A DNA stretch of 64,000 nucleotides. It comes from Tamilnaduibacter salinus (lineage in GTDB: Bacteria > Pseudomonadota > Gammaproteobacteria > Pseudomonadales > Oleiphilaceae). Shown in pieces: positions 15,855-28,934 of the stretch. The DNA is taken from NCBI RefSeq assembly GCF_003096655.1, contig NZ_QEKQ01000006.1, positions 1-64,000 on the forward strand, in the 5' to 3' direction. Made by a program: the position numbers and the translations under genes. Under the pieces are notes generated by a model that saw only the letters and a program-made list of their open reading frames with translations, did no database searches and was not told the DNA's origin. Positions within the stretch are counted from its first letter, which is position 1, and every line of letters begins with the position of its first letter.

Positions 15855-16925
15855 TCACATGGGGTCACTGCTCCAGACATAGCGATTCATCAAGTCGCTC
15901 TTGCCGGTGACGCCAAGCTTGTCGTAGAGGTTGTTGACGTGGGTGATGACCGAGTTGCGGGAGATCGCCCAGCGTTCGGCCATGTCATGGAAAGAGGCGC
16001 CTTCGGCCAGCGCGCAGGCCGCCTGCCTCTGGCGTTTCGAGAGGTCCGCATCAAGGATCCGGCGGAACATGCAAAGACCGGCGGGGATGCGGCGGTGGCT
16101 GGTGAGGCCGATCACGCCAGAGTCAAGGAAGCGGTCGAGGGTGAGACGGAATGAGCCCCAGACACTGTCGACCATCATTGACCGCGGCGGGTCTTTCAGC
16201 GTCCTGGCCGCCTGCAACAGCTCCGGGGGAATCCGGAAGTCGAAATTCGCCGGTGTCGTGCCCGGCTCGGTCTGATTCTGCATGGCCAGATGCAGGCGGA
16301 AGGCACGGGTGGCCCGGATCAGGCCGCCGTCGGTGTCCAGCTCCGCCATCCCCGGAGCCACCTCATCCACGCCGGGCACCGCCTCCCGACTCCGGCATTG
16401 CAGGAGCCGGCCGATCAGATCGGCGCCGACATCCAGCGTTTTCAGCTCCGCGTTCGTGTAGGGAGGCGATCCGCCAGGGCGAAAGACCACCAGTCCCCCC
16501 AACGCGGCATCGCCGTGGCTCACCACGCATCGCGCCATGTCGTCGATTCCCCAGGGCGCGAGCATCTGCTGATAGACGTCGGTCCGGCGGAAGGCCTCAC
16601 GGGACATCTGGATGATATCCGTCAGACGCCGGGAGCGGGTCTGACGACGCATCTCCTGGCGGAATGTGGCGCCCGACAAGCTCTCCTCACGGGCGGTGTT
16701 TCCAAACCCCTCAGCGTAGGCTGCCAGCCCCTTTTCAATGCCGATGAGCCGGGAGAAACCACCCGCCACCTCGCCCGTTCCGGACGCCCAGATGAGCATG
16801 CTGCCCATGGTCTGGGGAATGGCGTCCTCCAGCAGATCAAGCGCGTCGGGCACAGCCGCCGCCGGTGCCATGGCGAGCCCGGTCAGTACCTCCAGCCTGT
16901 CACGAATCGCCTTTTCCATTGCCAA
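15855..16925 (-). CDS. LuxR-type transcriptional regulator
   Basis: A 356-residue protein whose last ~65 residues form a LuxR/GerE helix-turn-helix: LSKRQRQAACALAEGASFHDMAERWAISRNSVITHVNNLYDKLGV. The N-terminal ~280 residues have no obvious receiver domain (no phosphoacceptor Asp/Lys set) and look like a large sensory region, possibly GAF-like. It begins four bases after fadH stops, so it is co-transcribed with fadH and probably senses a fatty-acid-related signal; that role is inference. Confidence 0.8.
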   Translation of the reverse strand: MAMEKAIRDRLEVLTGLAMAPAAAVPDALDLLEDAIPQTMGSMLIWASGTGEVAGGFSRLIGIEKGLAAYAEGFGNTAREESLSGATFRQEMRRQTRSRRLTDIIQMSREAFRRTDVYQQMLAPWGIDDMARCVVSHGDAALGGLVVFRPGGSPPYTNAELKTLDVGADLIGRLLQCRSREAVPGVDEVAPGMAELDTDGGLIRATRAFRLHLAMQNQTEPGTTPANFDFRIPPELLQAARTLKDPPRSMMVDSVWGSFRLTLDRFLDSGVIGLTSHRRIPAGLCMFRRILDADLSKRQRQAACALAEGASFHDMAERWAISRNSVITHVNNLYDKLGVTGKSDLMNRYVWSSDPM

Positions 16926-16929
16926 CGAC

Positions 16930-19002
<2,073 letters not shown>

Positions 19003-19124
19003 TCATCAGGAGTGTCCGATTTTGGCGGCGGCTTTTGTGTCGTTCTTTCCAGCCGTCACTTTCCAAACCGGCTGGGAATGGTAGCATAGCGATCTTTCGA
19101 CGAAAGTATGAGGGCAAGTCACCC

Positions 19125-19940
19125 ATGAGCCACGAGAGCGTCGACCGGGTCCTGCTGGACATAGAAGACGGGATTGCGACCGTCATTCTCAACCGCCCGG
19201 ACAAATACAATGGCCTGGATATGCCCATGTTCGAGGCCATCACGCGAACGGCAAAGCGCCTTCGCCACGATCGATCCCTGCGGGCCGTGGTCCTGCTCGG
19301 CGCCGGCGACGCATTCTGTTCGGGGCTCGACGTCGCCACCGTCTCCAAGAACCCTCTCAATTTCCTCAAGCTGCTCGCCAAGCCGGGTCGGCGCATCAGC
19401 AATATGGCACAGGATGTCGGCTATCAATGGCGTCAGCTGCCGGTGCCGGTGATTGCGGTCACCCACGGCTACTGCTTTGGAGGCGGCCTGCAACTGGCAC
19501 TGGGCGCGGATTTCCGCTTTTCGACGCGGGACTGCGAATTCGCGATCATGGAGAGCAAGTGGGGGCTGATTCCCGACATGAGCCTGATGACCACCCTGCC
19601 CGATCTGATGCCGATGGACCAGGCAAAGGAACTGGCCATGACCGCCCGTCGTGTCAAGGGCGATGAAGCGAAATCGCTGGGGCTGGTCACACGACTGAGC
19701 GACGACCCGTTCAACGACGCGCGGGCGTTCGCGAAGGAACTGGCCAACCGGTCCCCGGACGCGATGTCCGCGACCAAGCAGCTGTTCAACAATGCCTGGC
19801 GGGCCGGCGACAAAACCGCGCTGGCCGAAGAGACGCGGCTTCAGAAGAAGATTCTGGCCCGAACAAACCAGCGCACAGCGGTTGCCAGAAACACCAGCGA
19901 CTCGGAGCGGCCCTACCACAATCGCCGCTGGGGCCTGTAA
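19125..19940 (+). CDS. Crotonase-family protein, probable delta3,5-delta2,4-dienoyl-CoA isomerase
   Basis: A 271-residue enoyl-CoA hydratase/isomerase. The oxyanion-hole regions are GDAFCSGLDVATV and HGYCFGGGLQLALGADFRF. The segment ESKWGLIPDMS keeps a Glu and an Asp eight residues apart, as in mammalian dienoyl-CoA isomerase (Glu196, Asp204). The third acidic residue of that enzyme (Asp176) is Gln here (GGGLQL). The hydratase Glu pair is not intact, so a plain enoyl-CoA hydratase is less likely. Divergence from fadH supports a role in degrading unsaturated fatty acids. The start at 19125 (MSHESVDR) fits family N-termini; frames from 19035 or 19108 do not. Confidence 0.8.
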   Translation: MSHESVDRVLLDIEDGIATVILNRPDKYNGLDMPMFEAITRTAKRLRHDRSLRAVVLLGAGDAFCSGLDVATVSKNPLNFLKLLAKPGRRISNMAQDVGYQWRQLPVPVIAVTHGYCFGGGLQLALGADFRFSTRDCEFAIMESKWGLIPDMSLMTTLPDLMPMDQAKELAMTARRVKGDEAKSLGLVTRLSDDPFNDARAFAKELANRSPDAMSATKQLFNNAWRAGDKTALAEETRLQKKILARTNQRTAVARNTSDSERPYHNRRWGL

Positions 19941-20004
19941 TCAAGCGGCCATACAAACCGGGAGATCCCCTTTCCTCGCCAACGGCGGCGACCAAGGCTC
20001 TGTC

Positions 20005-20032
20005 TTGACGTTTCCCTGAGTGGCCGTATGAT
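20005..20032 (+). promoter_or_regulatory. Sigma-70-type promoter of the first mrp operon
   Basis: TTGACG (20005-20010), a 16-base spacer and TATGAT (20027-20032) form a near-consensus promoter about 115 bases upstream of mrpA. No operator was recognised in the leader. Confidence 0.65.
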
Positions 20033-20147
20033 CGTTGGTCGCCACGAACGGTCGGCAGACCGGTGTCGTGTCGGCTAAGCTGTGTGCATTCCGGATACAC
20101 CGGTGTGCGGTCCACCCCATACCGACGAATAAACAACGAGGTGGTTG

Positions 20148-22958
20148 ATGTCGCTAGCGCTGGTCGTCATGCTCCCTTTTATGGGCGCGGTTATCGCGCC
20201 CCAGTTCGCCCAGGCCGGGCGAACAGCGATTGCGATCGCATCGAGCGTCCCTTCTCTGGTCGCTCTGATGACACTGTTCCCTTACTGGGAACGGCTCGCT
20301 GGCGGCAACGCAGTGATCCAGCATGTCGAATGGCTCCCTCAGATCGGACTGTCTCTGAGCTTCCGGCTGGATGGTCTGGCATTGCTGTTTGCCCTGCTGA
20401 TCCTGGTGATTGGCATCCTGATCATCCTGTACGCGCGCTATTACCTGAAGAAGCACGAGAACGTCGGCAAGTTCTATTCGCTGCTCCTGCTGTTTCAGGG
20501 CGCCATGCTGGGCATCGTGCTATCCAACAACCTGCTGCTGATGCTGGTGTTCTGGGAGCTGACCAGCGTCGTCTCGTTTCTGCTTATCAGTTTCTGGAAT
20601 CATAAGCAGGACGCCCGTCGCGGCGCCCGGATGGCGCTCGCCATTACCGGCGGCGGTGGGCTCGCCTTGATGGCGGGCGTTCTGCTCATTGGGCAGATCG
20701 TTGGCAGCTACGAGCTTGAGGTCGTTCTGGCCGCTGGTGATCAGATTCGCGCGCACGCTCTCTACCCGATCACTCTGGCGCTGATTCTTGTCGGAGCGTT
20801 CACGAAATCGGCGCAGTTCCCGTTCCATTTCTGGTTACCGCATGCGATGCAGGCCCCCACCCCTGTCTCGGCCTACCTGCACTCCGCCACCATGGTAAAA
20901 GCGGGTATTTTTCTGATGGCGCGCCTGTATCCGGCGCTGGCCGGAACAGAGCAGTGGTTCTATATGGTCAGCTTCACCGGAATGATCACCCTGCTGATTG
21001 GCGCCTACGTGGCCATGTTCAAGCACGACCTGAAAGGTCTGTTGGCTCACTCGACTGTCAGCCATCTGGGGCTGATTACTCTGCTGTTCGGCATGGGCAC
21101 CAAGCTGGCTGCGGTGGCGGCCGTCTTCCATGTCGTCAACCATGCCACGTTCAAGGCATCACTGTTCATGGCGGCCGGCATCATAGACCATGAAACCGGC
21201 ACTCGTGACATGCGCAGGATCAACGGCCTGTGGCGATACATGCCTCACACGGCCACGCTGGCCATGGTGGCGGCCGCGTCCATGGCGGGTGTCCCACTGC
21301 TGAACGGGTTCATCAGTAAAGAGATGTTCTTTGCCGAAGCCCTTGAACTGAATCTGCCCGGCATCTGGGCTTACCTGCCGCCCCTGGTGGCCACTCTCGC
21401 CGGTATATTTGCAGTCGCTTATTCGGCTCGCTTTATCCACGACGTCTTCTTCAATGGCCAGCCCAAGAACCTGCCCGTTTTTCCTCCTCATGAACCGCCC
21501 CGGTATATGAAGATTCCGGTCGAAATTCTGGTTTTCGCCTGCCTGGCCGTTGGCATGTTCCCGGCATTTTCCGTCGGACCGTTGCTCTTTATCGCCGCTT
21601 CCGCAACGTTGGGCGGGGAAGTCCCAGATTACACGCTAGCCGTGGCGCACGGATTCAATCTTCCTCTGCTGATGAGCTTTGCCGCGTTTTCAGGCGGGCT
21701 CGTCATGTACAGTCAGCGCCAGCGCTTCTTCGACTTTCACGAACGTTTCAAGGAGATTGATGAAAAGGCCGTGTTTGAATCCGTGGTGACGTGGGTCGGC
21801 AACCTCTCTGAACGCGTTACCAATAAACTGGAAAACGGCTCCCTGCAGCGATACGCCCTTCTTTTATTCCTGACCGCTTTCACGGTAACCCTCTGGCCGC
21901 TTACCGAACTCGGTTTCTCCATAGGCAGCAACGAGCTAAGCCCCGTCGATTATCCATCGGCACTGGGTGCGCTGGTGCTGATCGGAGCGGCCATCGGAAC
22001 CGTGGTCATGCACCGACAGAGATTGACGTCGCTCATTCTTCTGAGTGTGGTCGGGCTGCTTGTGGCCGTTGCCTTTGCCACATTCTCCGCGCCGGACCTC
22101 GCCTTGACTCAGCTGTCGGTTGAGGTCGTTACCATCATCTTGCTCGTACTGTCGCTGTTTTATCTGCCCGCCCAAACGCCGGTCGAAACAACAGCGTTCA
22201 CTCGCTGGCGGGATGTTGGCATTGCGCTGGCTGCCGGAATTGGCATGACGCTGGTAACGCTGGCCTTACTGACACGGCCGTTTTCGTCGATCTCAGAATT
22301 CTTTCTCGAAAACAGTAAGCCCGGAGGGGGTGGCACCAACGTCGTGAACGTCATCCTCGTGGATTTCCGTGGGTTCGATACGTTGGGTGAGATTACGGTT
22401 CTCGCCATTGCGGCGCTCGGTATCTATTCCATGATGAAGTACACCAAGCTGCAAGCACCCGCAACCGACCGACTGGGGAATCCGTGGAGCAAAGATCCCC
22501 ATCCGACGATGCTGATGCAGATTTCCCGGCCCCTCCTGCCGCTGGCTCTAATGGTGTCTGTCTTTATCTTCCTCCGGGGGCATAACCTGCCAGGTGGCGG
22601 CTTTATTGCTGGCCTGATCACTGCGGTGGCTCTGATATCCCAGTACATCGCCAGCGGCGTCGACTGGAGTGAACAGCGCGTGAAAACGCCCTACCAGATC
22701 GTGGTTGCACTTGGCGTTGCCATAGCCACATTGACCGGTGTTGGGAGCTATGCCTTTGGGTATCCATTCCTGACATCCTGGTTCACCTATGCCTCGCTTC
22801 CGGTGATCGGAAAATTTGAACTGGCGACTGCCATGATTTTCGACCTTGGTGTCTACCTGACTGTCGTTGGCGCCACTCTGCTCGCCCTCACGAGCCTTGG
22901 TAAGCTTTCTGATCCGTCAACCAAAGTCTCAGCGAGCCATAACGAGGGAGGGGTCTGA
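20148..22958 (+). CDS. mrpA: Mrp Na+/H+ antiporter subunit A with fused MrpB domain
   Basis: The 936-residue membrane protein is homologous to NuoL over its first ~500 residues, with the signature [36 protein letters not shown] in the antiporter core. Its C-terminal ~150 residues (from about 780, with [15 protein letters not shown]) form a complete MrpB domain. The operon therefore has no separate mrpB, the group-2 (PhaAB-like) layout. The complex exchanges cytoplasmic Na+ (or K+) for H+ and supports growth at high salt or pH. A start at 20148 is preferred over the in-frame TTG at 20145; GAGG lies upstream. Confidence 0.95.
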   Translation: MSLALVVMLPFMGAVIAPQFAQAGRTAIAIASSVPSLVALMTLFPYWERLAGGNAVIQHVEWLPQIGLSLSFRLDGLALLFALLILVIGILIILYARYYLKKHENVGKFYSLLLLFQGAMLGIVLSNNLLLMLVFWELTSVVSFLLISFWNHKQDARRGARMALAITGGGGLALMAGVLLIGQIVGSYELEVVLAAGDQIRAHALYPITLALILVGAFTKSAQFPFHFWLPHAMQAPTPVSAYLHSATMVKAGIFLMARLYPALAGTEQWFYMVSFTGMITLLIGAYVAMFKHDLKGLLAHSTVSHLGLITLLFGMGTKLAAVAAVFHVVNHATFKASLFMAAGIIDHETGTRDMRRINGLWRYMPHTATLAMVAAASMAGVPLLNGFISKEMFFAEALELNLPGIWAYLPPLVATLAGIFAVAYSARFIHDVFFNGQPKNLPVFPPHEPPRYMKIPVEILVFACLAVGMFPAFSVGPLLFIAASATLGGEVPDYTLAVAHGFNLPLLMSFAAFSGGLVMYSQRQRFFDFHERFKEIDEKAVFESVVTWVGNLSERVTNKLENGSLQRYALLLFLTAFTVTLWPLTELGFSIGSNELSPVDYPSALGALVLIGAAIGTVVMHRQRLTSLILLSVVGLLVAVAFATFSAPDLALTQLSVEVVTIILLVLSLFYLPAQTPVETTAFTRWRDVGIALAAGIGMTLVTLALLTRPFSSISEFFLENSKPGGGGTNVVNVILVDFRGFDTLGEITVLAIAALGIYSMMKYTKLQAPATDRLGNPWSKDPHPTMLMQISRPLLPLALMVSVFIFLRGHNLPGGGFIAGLITAVALISQYIASGVDWSEQRVKTPYQIVVALGVAIATLTGVGSYAFGYPFLTSWFTYASLPVIGKFELATAMIFDLGVYLTVVGATLLALTSLGKLSDPSTKVSASHNEGGV

Positions 22959-22959
22959 C

Positions 22960-23328
22960 TTGGAACTCGTATTTGCTTTAGCCATTGGCACACTGACCAG
23001 TACCGGCATCTACCTCATGCTGCGCGCCAGAACCTTCCCCGTCGTCCTTGGACTGACTCTGCTTTCCTATGGGGTGAACCTGTTCCTGTTTTCAACCGGT
23101 CGCCTCGTGCGTGATGGGCAGCCCATCATTGGCGGTGCCGATATTTACAGCGATCCGCTCCCTCAGGCGCTTGTGCTGACTGCCATCGTCATTGGGTTTG
23201 CGATGACGGCGTTTCTGGTGACGCTGGCGCTGCGCAGCCATGCCGATACCGGCGTGGACCATGTGGATGGGGCAGAACAGTCATCAACGACCAAAGAGTC
23301 GTCGGGTAGGGAGGAGGCCGACCAATGA
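22960..23328 (+). CDS. mrpC: Mrp antiporter subunit C
   Basis: A 122-residue NuoK-like subunit with three hydrophobic helices and the motif DPLPQALVLTAIVIGFAMTAF (about 64-84). The likely start is a TTG at 22960, one base after the mrpA stop, with GAGGGAGGGG as ribosome site. The frame extends further upstream but would overlap mrpA. The end overlaps mrpD by four bases. Confidence 0.93.
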   Translation: MELVFALAIGTLTSTGIYLMLRARTFPVVLGLTLLSYGVNLFLFSTGRLVRDGQPIIGGADIYSDPLPQALVLTAIVIGFAMTAFLVTLALRSHADTGVDHVDGAEQSSTTKESSGREEADQ

Positions 23329-24845
23329 ATAATTGGTTAACCGCACCAATCCTGATTCCCCTGCTTGGCGGCGTTTTGCAGATCTTCATGTCCTATGCGC
23401 CCATGCAGCTGCGCCGGACGCTGGCTCTGACAACGACCATCCTCACTCTGCTTGCCGCTATTGTTCTTCTGGGACTGGCGGACGATGGCAGTTATCGCGT
23501 CTACGCGCTCGGCAATTGGCAGCCGCCTTTTGGCATTATGCTGGTCCTGGATCGGCTGGCCGCGCTCATGCTGATTGTGACCGCAGTCCTGGCCCTGTTC
23601 TGCCACATTTACGCGTTTCAAAAAACAGACACCCAGGGGCCGCACTTCCACACGCTGTTCCTGTTCCAGCTCACGGGGCTGAACATTGCGTTTCTGACCG
23701 GCGACCTGTTCAACCTGTTTGTCGCGTTTGAAGTGCTGCTGATCGCGTCCTACGGCCTGCTACTGCATGGCGGCGGAACCACACGCACGGTAGCTGGCCT
23801 TCACTACGTCGTCCTGAACCTGATCGGCTCGGCACTGTTTCTCTTCAGCGTGGGTATGATCTACAGCGTGACGGGCACCCTGAACATGGCTGACCTGGCG
23901 GTGAAAGTCCCCCAGCTAAGCAGTGAAAATCTTCCACTCGTCAAGACTGGCGGCCTGCTTTTGCTGGTTGTATTCGGTCTGAAATCGGCAATCCTGCCAC
24001 TGTGCTTCTGGCTACCGCGGGCCTACTCCAATGCGACGGCTCCGGTCGCCGCTCTCTTTGCCGTAATGACCAAGGTTGGCATCTACGCAATCCTTCGAGT
24101 GTACACCCTCATCTTTGGCGAGAATGCGGGCGAACTGGCCCATCTGGGAATGAACTGGCTGTTCCCAACGGCACTGTTTACTCTTGCCATCGGAGTGATT
24201 GGATTGCTCGGTTCAAAGAAACTGAAAACCATGATTGCCTGGCAGGTCATTATATCAGTGGGCACCATGCTGGCCGCCATTGGCCTCACAACGCCAGCAG
24301 GTATTTCCGCCGCCCTGTTCTATCTCATCAATACAACCTGGGTTGTTGGCGGACTGTTTCTTCTTGCGGATCTGGTGTCCAGCCAGCGCGGTTCTGCCGA
24401 CGACAGGATTGTGACAGCGCCGAAGATGCGCAATAACGCATTGTTGGGCACTCTGTTCCTGATCAGTGCGGTGGCCGCTATTGGCCTGCCCCCACTGAGT
24501 GGTTTTTTCTCAAAACTGCTGATACTCCAGGCCGCAACTCCAGGCACCGAAATGGTGCTGCTTTGGTCCGTGATTCTGGTTGGGGGATTCTTTACCCTGA
24601 TCGCCTATAGTCACGCAGGAAGCATCGTTTTCTGGCGAAACAGCGAGGGCCATATAAAACATGACGGCAAGCTCGGTTTACCGGTGACCTTGTCAACAGC
24701 GGGCTTGGTCGGGCTCAGCCTTGTGATTGTCGCACTCGCTGGCCCAATAAATCGCTACACCGAGGCAACCGCCGCACAATTGAACAGCCCCGCGGGCTAC
24801 ACCGAAGTCCTTCAAATGCCTGTTGTTACGGAGAGCCGCCGATGA
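23325..24845 (+). CDS. mrpD: Mrp antiporter subunit D
   Basis: A 506-residue NuoM/NuoN-like proton-translocating subunit of about 14 helices. It has FNLFVAFEVLLIASYGLLLHGG (about 128-149), the conserved KSAILPLCFWLPRAYSNATAPVAALFAVMTKVG and PPLSGFFSKLLIL. ATGA overlaps couple it to mrpC and mrpE. Paralogous to the gene at 29279-30793 but clearly diverged. Confidence 0.95.
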   Translation: MNNWLTAPILIPLLGGVLQIFMSYAPMQLRRTLALTTTILTLLAAIVLLGLADDGSYRVYALGNWQPPFGIMLVLDRLAALMLIVTAVLALFCHIYAFQKTDTQGPHFHTLFLFQLTGLNIAFLTGDLFNLFVAFEVLLIASYGLLLHGGGTTRTVAGLHYVVLNLIGSALFLFSVGMIYSVTGTLNMADLAVKVPQLSSENLPLVKTGGLLLLVVFGLKSAILPLCFWLPRAYSNATAPVAALFAVMTKVGIYAILRVYTLIFGENAGELAHLGMNWLFPTALFTLAIGVIGLLGSKKLKTMIAWQVIISVGTMLAAIGLTTPAGISAALFYLINTTWVVGGLFLLADLVSSQRGSADDRIVTAPKMRNNALLGTLFLISAVAAIGLPPLSGFFSKLLILQAATPGTEMVLLWSVILVGGFFTLIAYSHAGSIVFWRNSEGHIKHDGKLGLPVTLSTAGLVGLSLVIVALAGPINRYTEATAAQLNSPAGYTEVLQMPVVTESRR

Positions 24846-25330
24846 ACGCACGCTTCGGCCTGCCGCACCCGCTACTGAGCTTCGCGCTTTTTTTTGTTTG
24901 GCTGATGCTGGCCGGAGCATCAGCGGGCTATGTCGTGCTCGGGCTGCTGCTCGCCTGGATCCTGCCACTGGTAACCCGTGGGTTCTGGCCTGATACGCCG
25001 CGTATCAAAAAGCCCTGGAAGCTCTTGCCCTACACCCTCAAGGTCATACTGGACATTATCATCGCCAGCCTGACCGTCGCGCGTCTGGTTCTGAGCTTCC
25101 GGCGCAAGCCACAACCCGCGTTCGTTTGTTACCCGCTGACTCTGACGGACCCAATGGGAATCACCATGCTGGCCAGCACGATCTCACTGACGCCCGGCAC
25201 CGTGAGCGCAGACGTCAGCGATGATCACAGAGTCCTGTTAATTCACGCAGTCGACGTCAGTGACGACCAGGAGCTCATTGAGGACATTCACGATCGATAC
25301 GAAAAGGCCTTGCTTGAGGTGTTCCAATGA
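24842..25330 (+). CDS. mrpE: Mrp antiporter subunit E
   Basis: A 162-residue MrpE/PhaE-family protein with two or three N-terminal helices and the conserved cytoplasmic segment TMLASTISLTPGTVSADVSDDHRVLLIHAVDV (about 101-132). MrpE is needed for assembly and full activity of the complex. It overlaps both neighbours by four bases. Confidence 0.93.
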   Translation: MNARFGLPHPLLSFALFFVWLMLAGASAGYVVLGLLLAWILPLVTRGFWPDTPRIKKPWKLLPYTLKVILDIIIASLTVARLVLSFRRKPQPAFVCYPLTLTDPMGITMLASTISLTPGTVSADVSDDHRVLLIHAVDVSDDQELIEDIHDRYEKALLEVFQ

Positions 25331-25596
25331 TTGAAATTGCCCTTAAGGTCACGATCGCTTTAATTGCGTTGGCTGTCGTGCTGAATGTCTACCGTCTGAT
25401 CCGGGGACCAGACGCCACAGACCGGGTGCTGGCCCTTGATACGCTATACATCAATGCGATTGCTCTGATCCTGTTGCTGGATATTCAGTTAGACACTCGT
25501 CTGTATCTCGAATCAGCCCTGCTCATCGCAGTCATGGGCTTTATCGGCACGGTCGCACTGGCGAAATATCTCAAACGCGGCAGCGTCATTGAATGA
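25327..25596 (+). CDS. mrpF: Mrp antiporter subunit F
   Basis: An 89-residue three-helix subunit with the family motif RLIRGPDATDRVLALDTLYINAIAL (about 24-48). Four-base overlap with mrpE; 52 bases before mrpG, the only loose junction in this operon. Confidence 0.92.
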   Translation: MIEIALKVTIALIALAVVLNVYRLIRGPDATDRVLALDTLYINAIALILLLDIQLDTRLYLESALLIAVMGFIGTVALAKYLKRGSVIE

Positions 25597-25648
25597 CTGA
25601 GCCTTCGCCTAAGGCAGAGCCGTGCCGCACCGACTGGAGGGAACATCG

Positions 25649-25981
25649 ATGACACTCGCAATCGAACTGGGTATCTCGATACTGTTGATCATCGGCGGTG
25701 TGTTTGCCCTTATTGGCGCAATTGGCCTCGCGCGCTTGCCAGACTTCTACACCCGTCTTCATGGCCCGACCAAGGCGACCACCATTGGCGTCGGAAGCAT
25801 TGCTCTGGCCTCGTTTGCATACTTTGCCGGCGCCAATGCCAGTTATGACCTGATTGAGCTGCTGATCATGGTCTTCCTTTTTATGACCGCACCGATCAGC
25901 GCGAATTTTCTGGCAAAAGCCGCGATGCACCTCAAAGTAAAGACCACGGATAACACCCGCGGCCAACCCTGGGACCAGTGA
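25649..25981 (+). CDS. mrpG: Mrp antiporter subunit G
   Basis: A 110-residue three-helix subunit with GLARLPDFYTRLHGPTKATTIGVGSI (about 25-50), the MrpG/PhaG signature. The start at 25649 is chosen because GGAGGGAAC lies just upstream; the frame to 25622 has no such site. It closes the first mrp operon. The 187 bases up to the next mrpA are AT-richer and hold the second promoter region. Confidence 0.92.
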   Translation: MTLAIELGISILLIIGGVFALIGAIGLARLPDFYTRLHGPTKATTIGVGSIALASFAYFAGANASYDLIELLIMVFLFMTAPISANFLAKAAMHLKVKTTDNTRGQPWDQ

Positions 25982-26092
25982 GTCCTCCGGTGTCTTTGAT
26001 TCAGTGCACGCGCTTACATCTAACGTCCTGCAAACTCTGAGGAATCTTGCCATCCCGAATGAGCTCGGATAGGCTCTAAACTCCTTTTTGTC

Positions 26093-26111
26093 GTTGACTC
26101 GTATTGTCAAC
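26093..26111. promoter_or_regulatory. Inverted repeat upstream of the second mrp operon
   Basis: GTTGAC (26093-26098) and GTCAAC (26106-26111) flank seven bases, 58 bases upstream of the second mrpA. A promoter-like TTGCCA (about 26047) with TAGGCT 17 bases later lies just upstream of it, so the repeat would sit downstream of that -10 and could be an operator. The regulator is unknown. Confidence 0.3.
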
Positions 26112-26168
26112 CAGATATCTGCCCGGAGGCGGAGCGCCTTTGCCTAGGTCTACAGGGAACACACTCGA

Positions 26169-28478
26169 ATGATGCTGCTGGCTGTGCTGTCCGGTTTTTT
26201 GCTGGCCTTGGCGGTACCCGTGCTTTACCGCTTGACAGGGCGTTATATCGGCTGGTTTCTGGCGCTACTGCCAGCCTCACTGACGGCTTACTTCGCTGGC
26301 CTGATTCCCGCAATTCGTGATGGCGGTTCTCTGCTGATTGAAAACCAGTGGATGCCAGGCCTCGGCGTGTCTCTCGATTTCTTGGTCGATGGCCTGTCTC
26401 TGGTGTTTGCGCTGCTGATCAGCAGCATTGGCACCTTCATCCTCATTTATGCCGGGTCCTACCTGAAAGGCCATCGGGATCTCGCCAGATTTTACGTCAT
26501 CATGCTGTCGTTCATGGCTTCAATGCTGGGGCTGGTGCTGTCCGATAACCTCATTGCGTTCTTTGTCTTCTGGGAACTGACCAGTATCACGTCCTACTTG
26601 TTGATCGGCTTCAACCATGAGGATGTCGAGGCGAGAAAGTGCGCGCTGCAGGGGTTATTCGTCACAGCCGGTGGCGGATTGGTCCTGATGGCGGGTCTCA
26701 TTCTGCTGATCTTCATTACTGGCAGTTACTCGTTCGCTGACATTCTGTCATCCGACGTTTCAATCCATGATCACGGATACTACACCGCCGCTGCGATCTG
26801 CATTCTGATTGGCGCCTTCACCAAGTCAGCCCAAGTGCCTTTCCATTTCTGGCTACCAAACGCCATGGCCGCCCCCACCCCGGTTTCGGCATTCCTGCAC
26901 TCAGCTACTATGGTGAAAGCAGGCATCTATTTGCTGGCACGCCTGAACTCGTCCATGGGAGAAACGCCCCTCTGGAGCCATACCCTGATGGTAGTTGGTA
27001 CGGTAACGATGATTACCGGCACCTATCTGGCGTTCAGCAGCACAGGCATCAAGAAGGTTCTGGCCTACTCGACCGTTTTTGCCCTGGGCACCCTGACCCT
27101 CATGATCGGAGTTGGGACAGAGCTGGCAATCACCGCCTTCGTCTGCATGCTCGTCGCTCATTCCCTTTATAAAGGCGCGCTGTTTATGCTCGCAGGCGCG
27201 CTGGACCATGAAACCGGCACCAAGGACCTCACCAAAATGGGGGGGCTCAGGCGTAGCATGCCTTGGACGTCCGCCATTGCCTGCATGGCGGTACTCTCGC
27301 TGGCCGGCATCCCGCCACTCTTTGGGTTCGTGGCCAAAGAACTCATTTTCGAGTCTCTGCTGAATGCGCCCGTTGGTGGTTGGGCACTGACGACATTCGC
27401 ACTGGTGTCTTCCATTCTTCTGGTGGCAGTGGCGTGTCTGGTGTTCTTCAAGCCGTTTTTCGGGCCACCCCAGGCCACGCCCAGACAGCCGCACGAAGCG
27501 CCTTTTTCAATGCTGATCGGCCCGGCCACACTCTCACTGTTCAGTCTGTTTTTTGGTCTGGCGCCATTCGTGCCGGAGGTGCTTCTTCTCAACCCCGCAG
27601 TGACTGCAATCTTTGGCGGTGATGTTCAGACGGCTCTGGCGCTGTGGCACGGCGTCAATATCCCGCTCATGCTCTCCGTTGTCAGCCTGCTGGCAGGCTC
27701 GCTCCTGTTTGCCCGCTGGCAGGCTCTGCAACCCGGACTTGCTATCATCAATACGGTCGCTGGCCGGGTTGGGCCGGAAGCCGCCTATTTCCGCATGATG
27801 CAGGGGATTACCCAGATCGCTGGCTGGCAAACACGCCTGTTGCAAAACGGCGTCCTTGGGGTTTATCTACTGACGCTTGTGCTGGTCACTTTCGGTCTGA
27901 CCGGCTATACGCTGTTCTCGCGAAACGGCATCCATCTCAGCCTCGATTTCAGCGACGGCTATTTCTACGAATTCGGCATCGCACTTCTGATCGTCACGGC
28001 AACCGTTTTTGCCAGCATTACCAAGTCCCGTCTGGGCTCTGTTGCATCCATGGGGGTTCTGGGTTTCGGGGTGGCACTGATTTTCATTCACTTCAGCGCT
28101 CCGGACCTTGGCATCACACAGTTGCTGGTTGAGACGCTCACCGTGATACTCCTGGTTCTCGTGTTGTTCAAGCTGCCGCCGTTCGCGAGTTTCTCTTCCC
28201 CGCTGGAACGCTGTCGGGATCTTGCGGTCGCCGTTTTCGCGGGTGTGGTCATGACCCTGCTGACACTTGCCGTTCTGGACATCCGGTACTTTGACAGTAT
28301 TTCGAGATACTACATTGAAAACAGCTATGAGATGGCGTTTGGAAAGAACATTGTCAATGTGATTCTCGTGGACTTCAGGCAACTGGACACACTGGGGGAA
28401 ATCTTCGTCCTCGGTCTTGCCGCAATCGGGGTCTACGCGATGGTCAAACTCAAGGCTGAGGACCAGCACAAGCCATGA
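26169..28478 (+). CDS. mrpA: Mrp antiporter subunit A, second operon
   Basis: A 769-residue NuoL-like subunit with [36 protein letters not shown] (about 217-252) and the C-terminal [28 protein letters not shown]. It ends without an MrpB domain, which is encoded separately by the next gene, so this operon has the seven-gene Bacillus-type layout. The protein is a diverged paralogue of the 20148-22958 product, not a recent copy. ATG at 26169 or 26172. Confidence 0.94.
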   Translation: MMLLAVLSGFLLALAVPVLYRLTGRYIGWFLALLPASLTAYFAGLIPAIRDGGSLLIENQWMPGLGVSLDFLVDGLSLVFALLISSIGTFILIYAGSYLKGHRDLARFYVIMLSFMASMLGLVLSDNLIAFFVFWELTSITSYLLIGFNHEDVEARKCALQGLFVTAGGGLVLMAGLILLIFITGSYSFADILSSDVSIHDHGYYTAAAICILIGAFTKSAQVPFHFWLPNAMAAPTPVSAFLHSATMVKAGIYLLARLNSSMGETPLWSHTLMVVGTVTMITGTYLAFSSTGIKKVLAYSTVFALGTLTLMIGVGTELAITAFVCMLVAHSLYKGALFMLAGALDHETGTKDLTKMGGLRRSMPWTSAIACMAVLSLAGIPPLFGFVAKELIFESLLNAPVGGWALTTFALVSSILLVAVACLVFFKPFFGPPQATPRQPHEAPFSMLIGPATLSLFSLFFGLAPFVPEVLLLNPAVTAIFGGDVQTALALWHGVNIPLMLSVVSLLAGSLLFARWQALQPGLAIINTVAGRVGPEAAYFRMMQGITQIAGWQTRLLQNGVLGVYLLTLVLVTFGLTGYTLFSRNGIHLSLDFSDGYFYEFGIALLIVTATVFASITKSRLGSVASMGVLGFGVALIFIHFSAPDLGITQLLVETLTVILLVLVLFKLPPFASFSSPLERCRDLAVAVFAGVVMTLLTLAVLDIRYFDSISRYYIENSYEMAFGKNIVNVILVDFRQLDTLGEIFVLGLAAIGVYAMVKLKAEDQHKP

Positions 28479-28894
28479 AGTCCAACACGCTCATTCTTCG
28501 CACCGCTGCGCTTGCCATCATGCCGCTACAGCTCATGTTTTCGGTATTCCTGCTGCTGCGTGGGCACGACGAGCCCGGGGGCGGGTTTATTGGTGGCTTG
28601 GTTGCGGCCAGCGCTTTCGTGCTCTATGCCTTTTCTTTCGGAGTGGGGTCCACGCGCAAACTGTTGCGTGTGAGTCCCAAAGACCTGCTTGCTGTCGGTC
28701 TACTGTTCGGACTGGCCTCAACCATCCCCTCGCTGCTGGCCGGCGAGGCGATGTTAACCGCCATGTGGTGGCAATTGCCCCTGCCCGGTGAAGGGTATCT
28801 GAAACTATCAACGGTACTGGTCTTCGACATTGGTGTTTATCTTGCCGTTCTGGGCACACTGATGACATTCGTAATCGGGCTGATGGAGTCATGA
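28475..28894 (+). CDS. mrpB: Mrp antiporter subunit B
   Basis: A 139-residue four-helix subunit with the MrpB signature [19 protein letters not shown] (about 27-45) and the C-terminal [20 protein letters not shown]. It corresponds to the C-terminal domain fused to MrpA in the upstream operon. Overlaps mrpA by four bases. Confidence 0.94.
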   Translation: MKSNTLILRTAALAIMPLQLMFSVFLLLRGHDEPGGGFIGGLVAASAFVLYAFSFGVGSTRKLLRVSPKDLLAVGLLFGLASTIPSLLAGEAMLTAMWWQLPLPGEGYLKLSTVLVFDIGVYLAVLGTLMTFVIGLMES

Positions 28895-28934
28895 GAGTGA
28901 TGGGAACCGCGACCAACCTGCCGCGAGGAACTCT

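Noticed and set aside
19125-19940. Ordinary enoyl-CoA hydratase
   Set aside because: The hydratase Glu pair is not intact, while the Glu/Asp spacing of dienoyl-CoA isomerase is kept.
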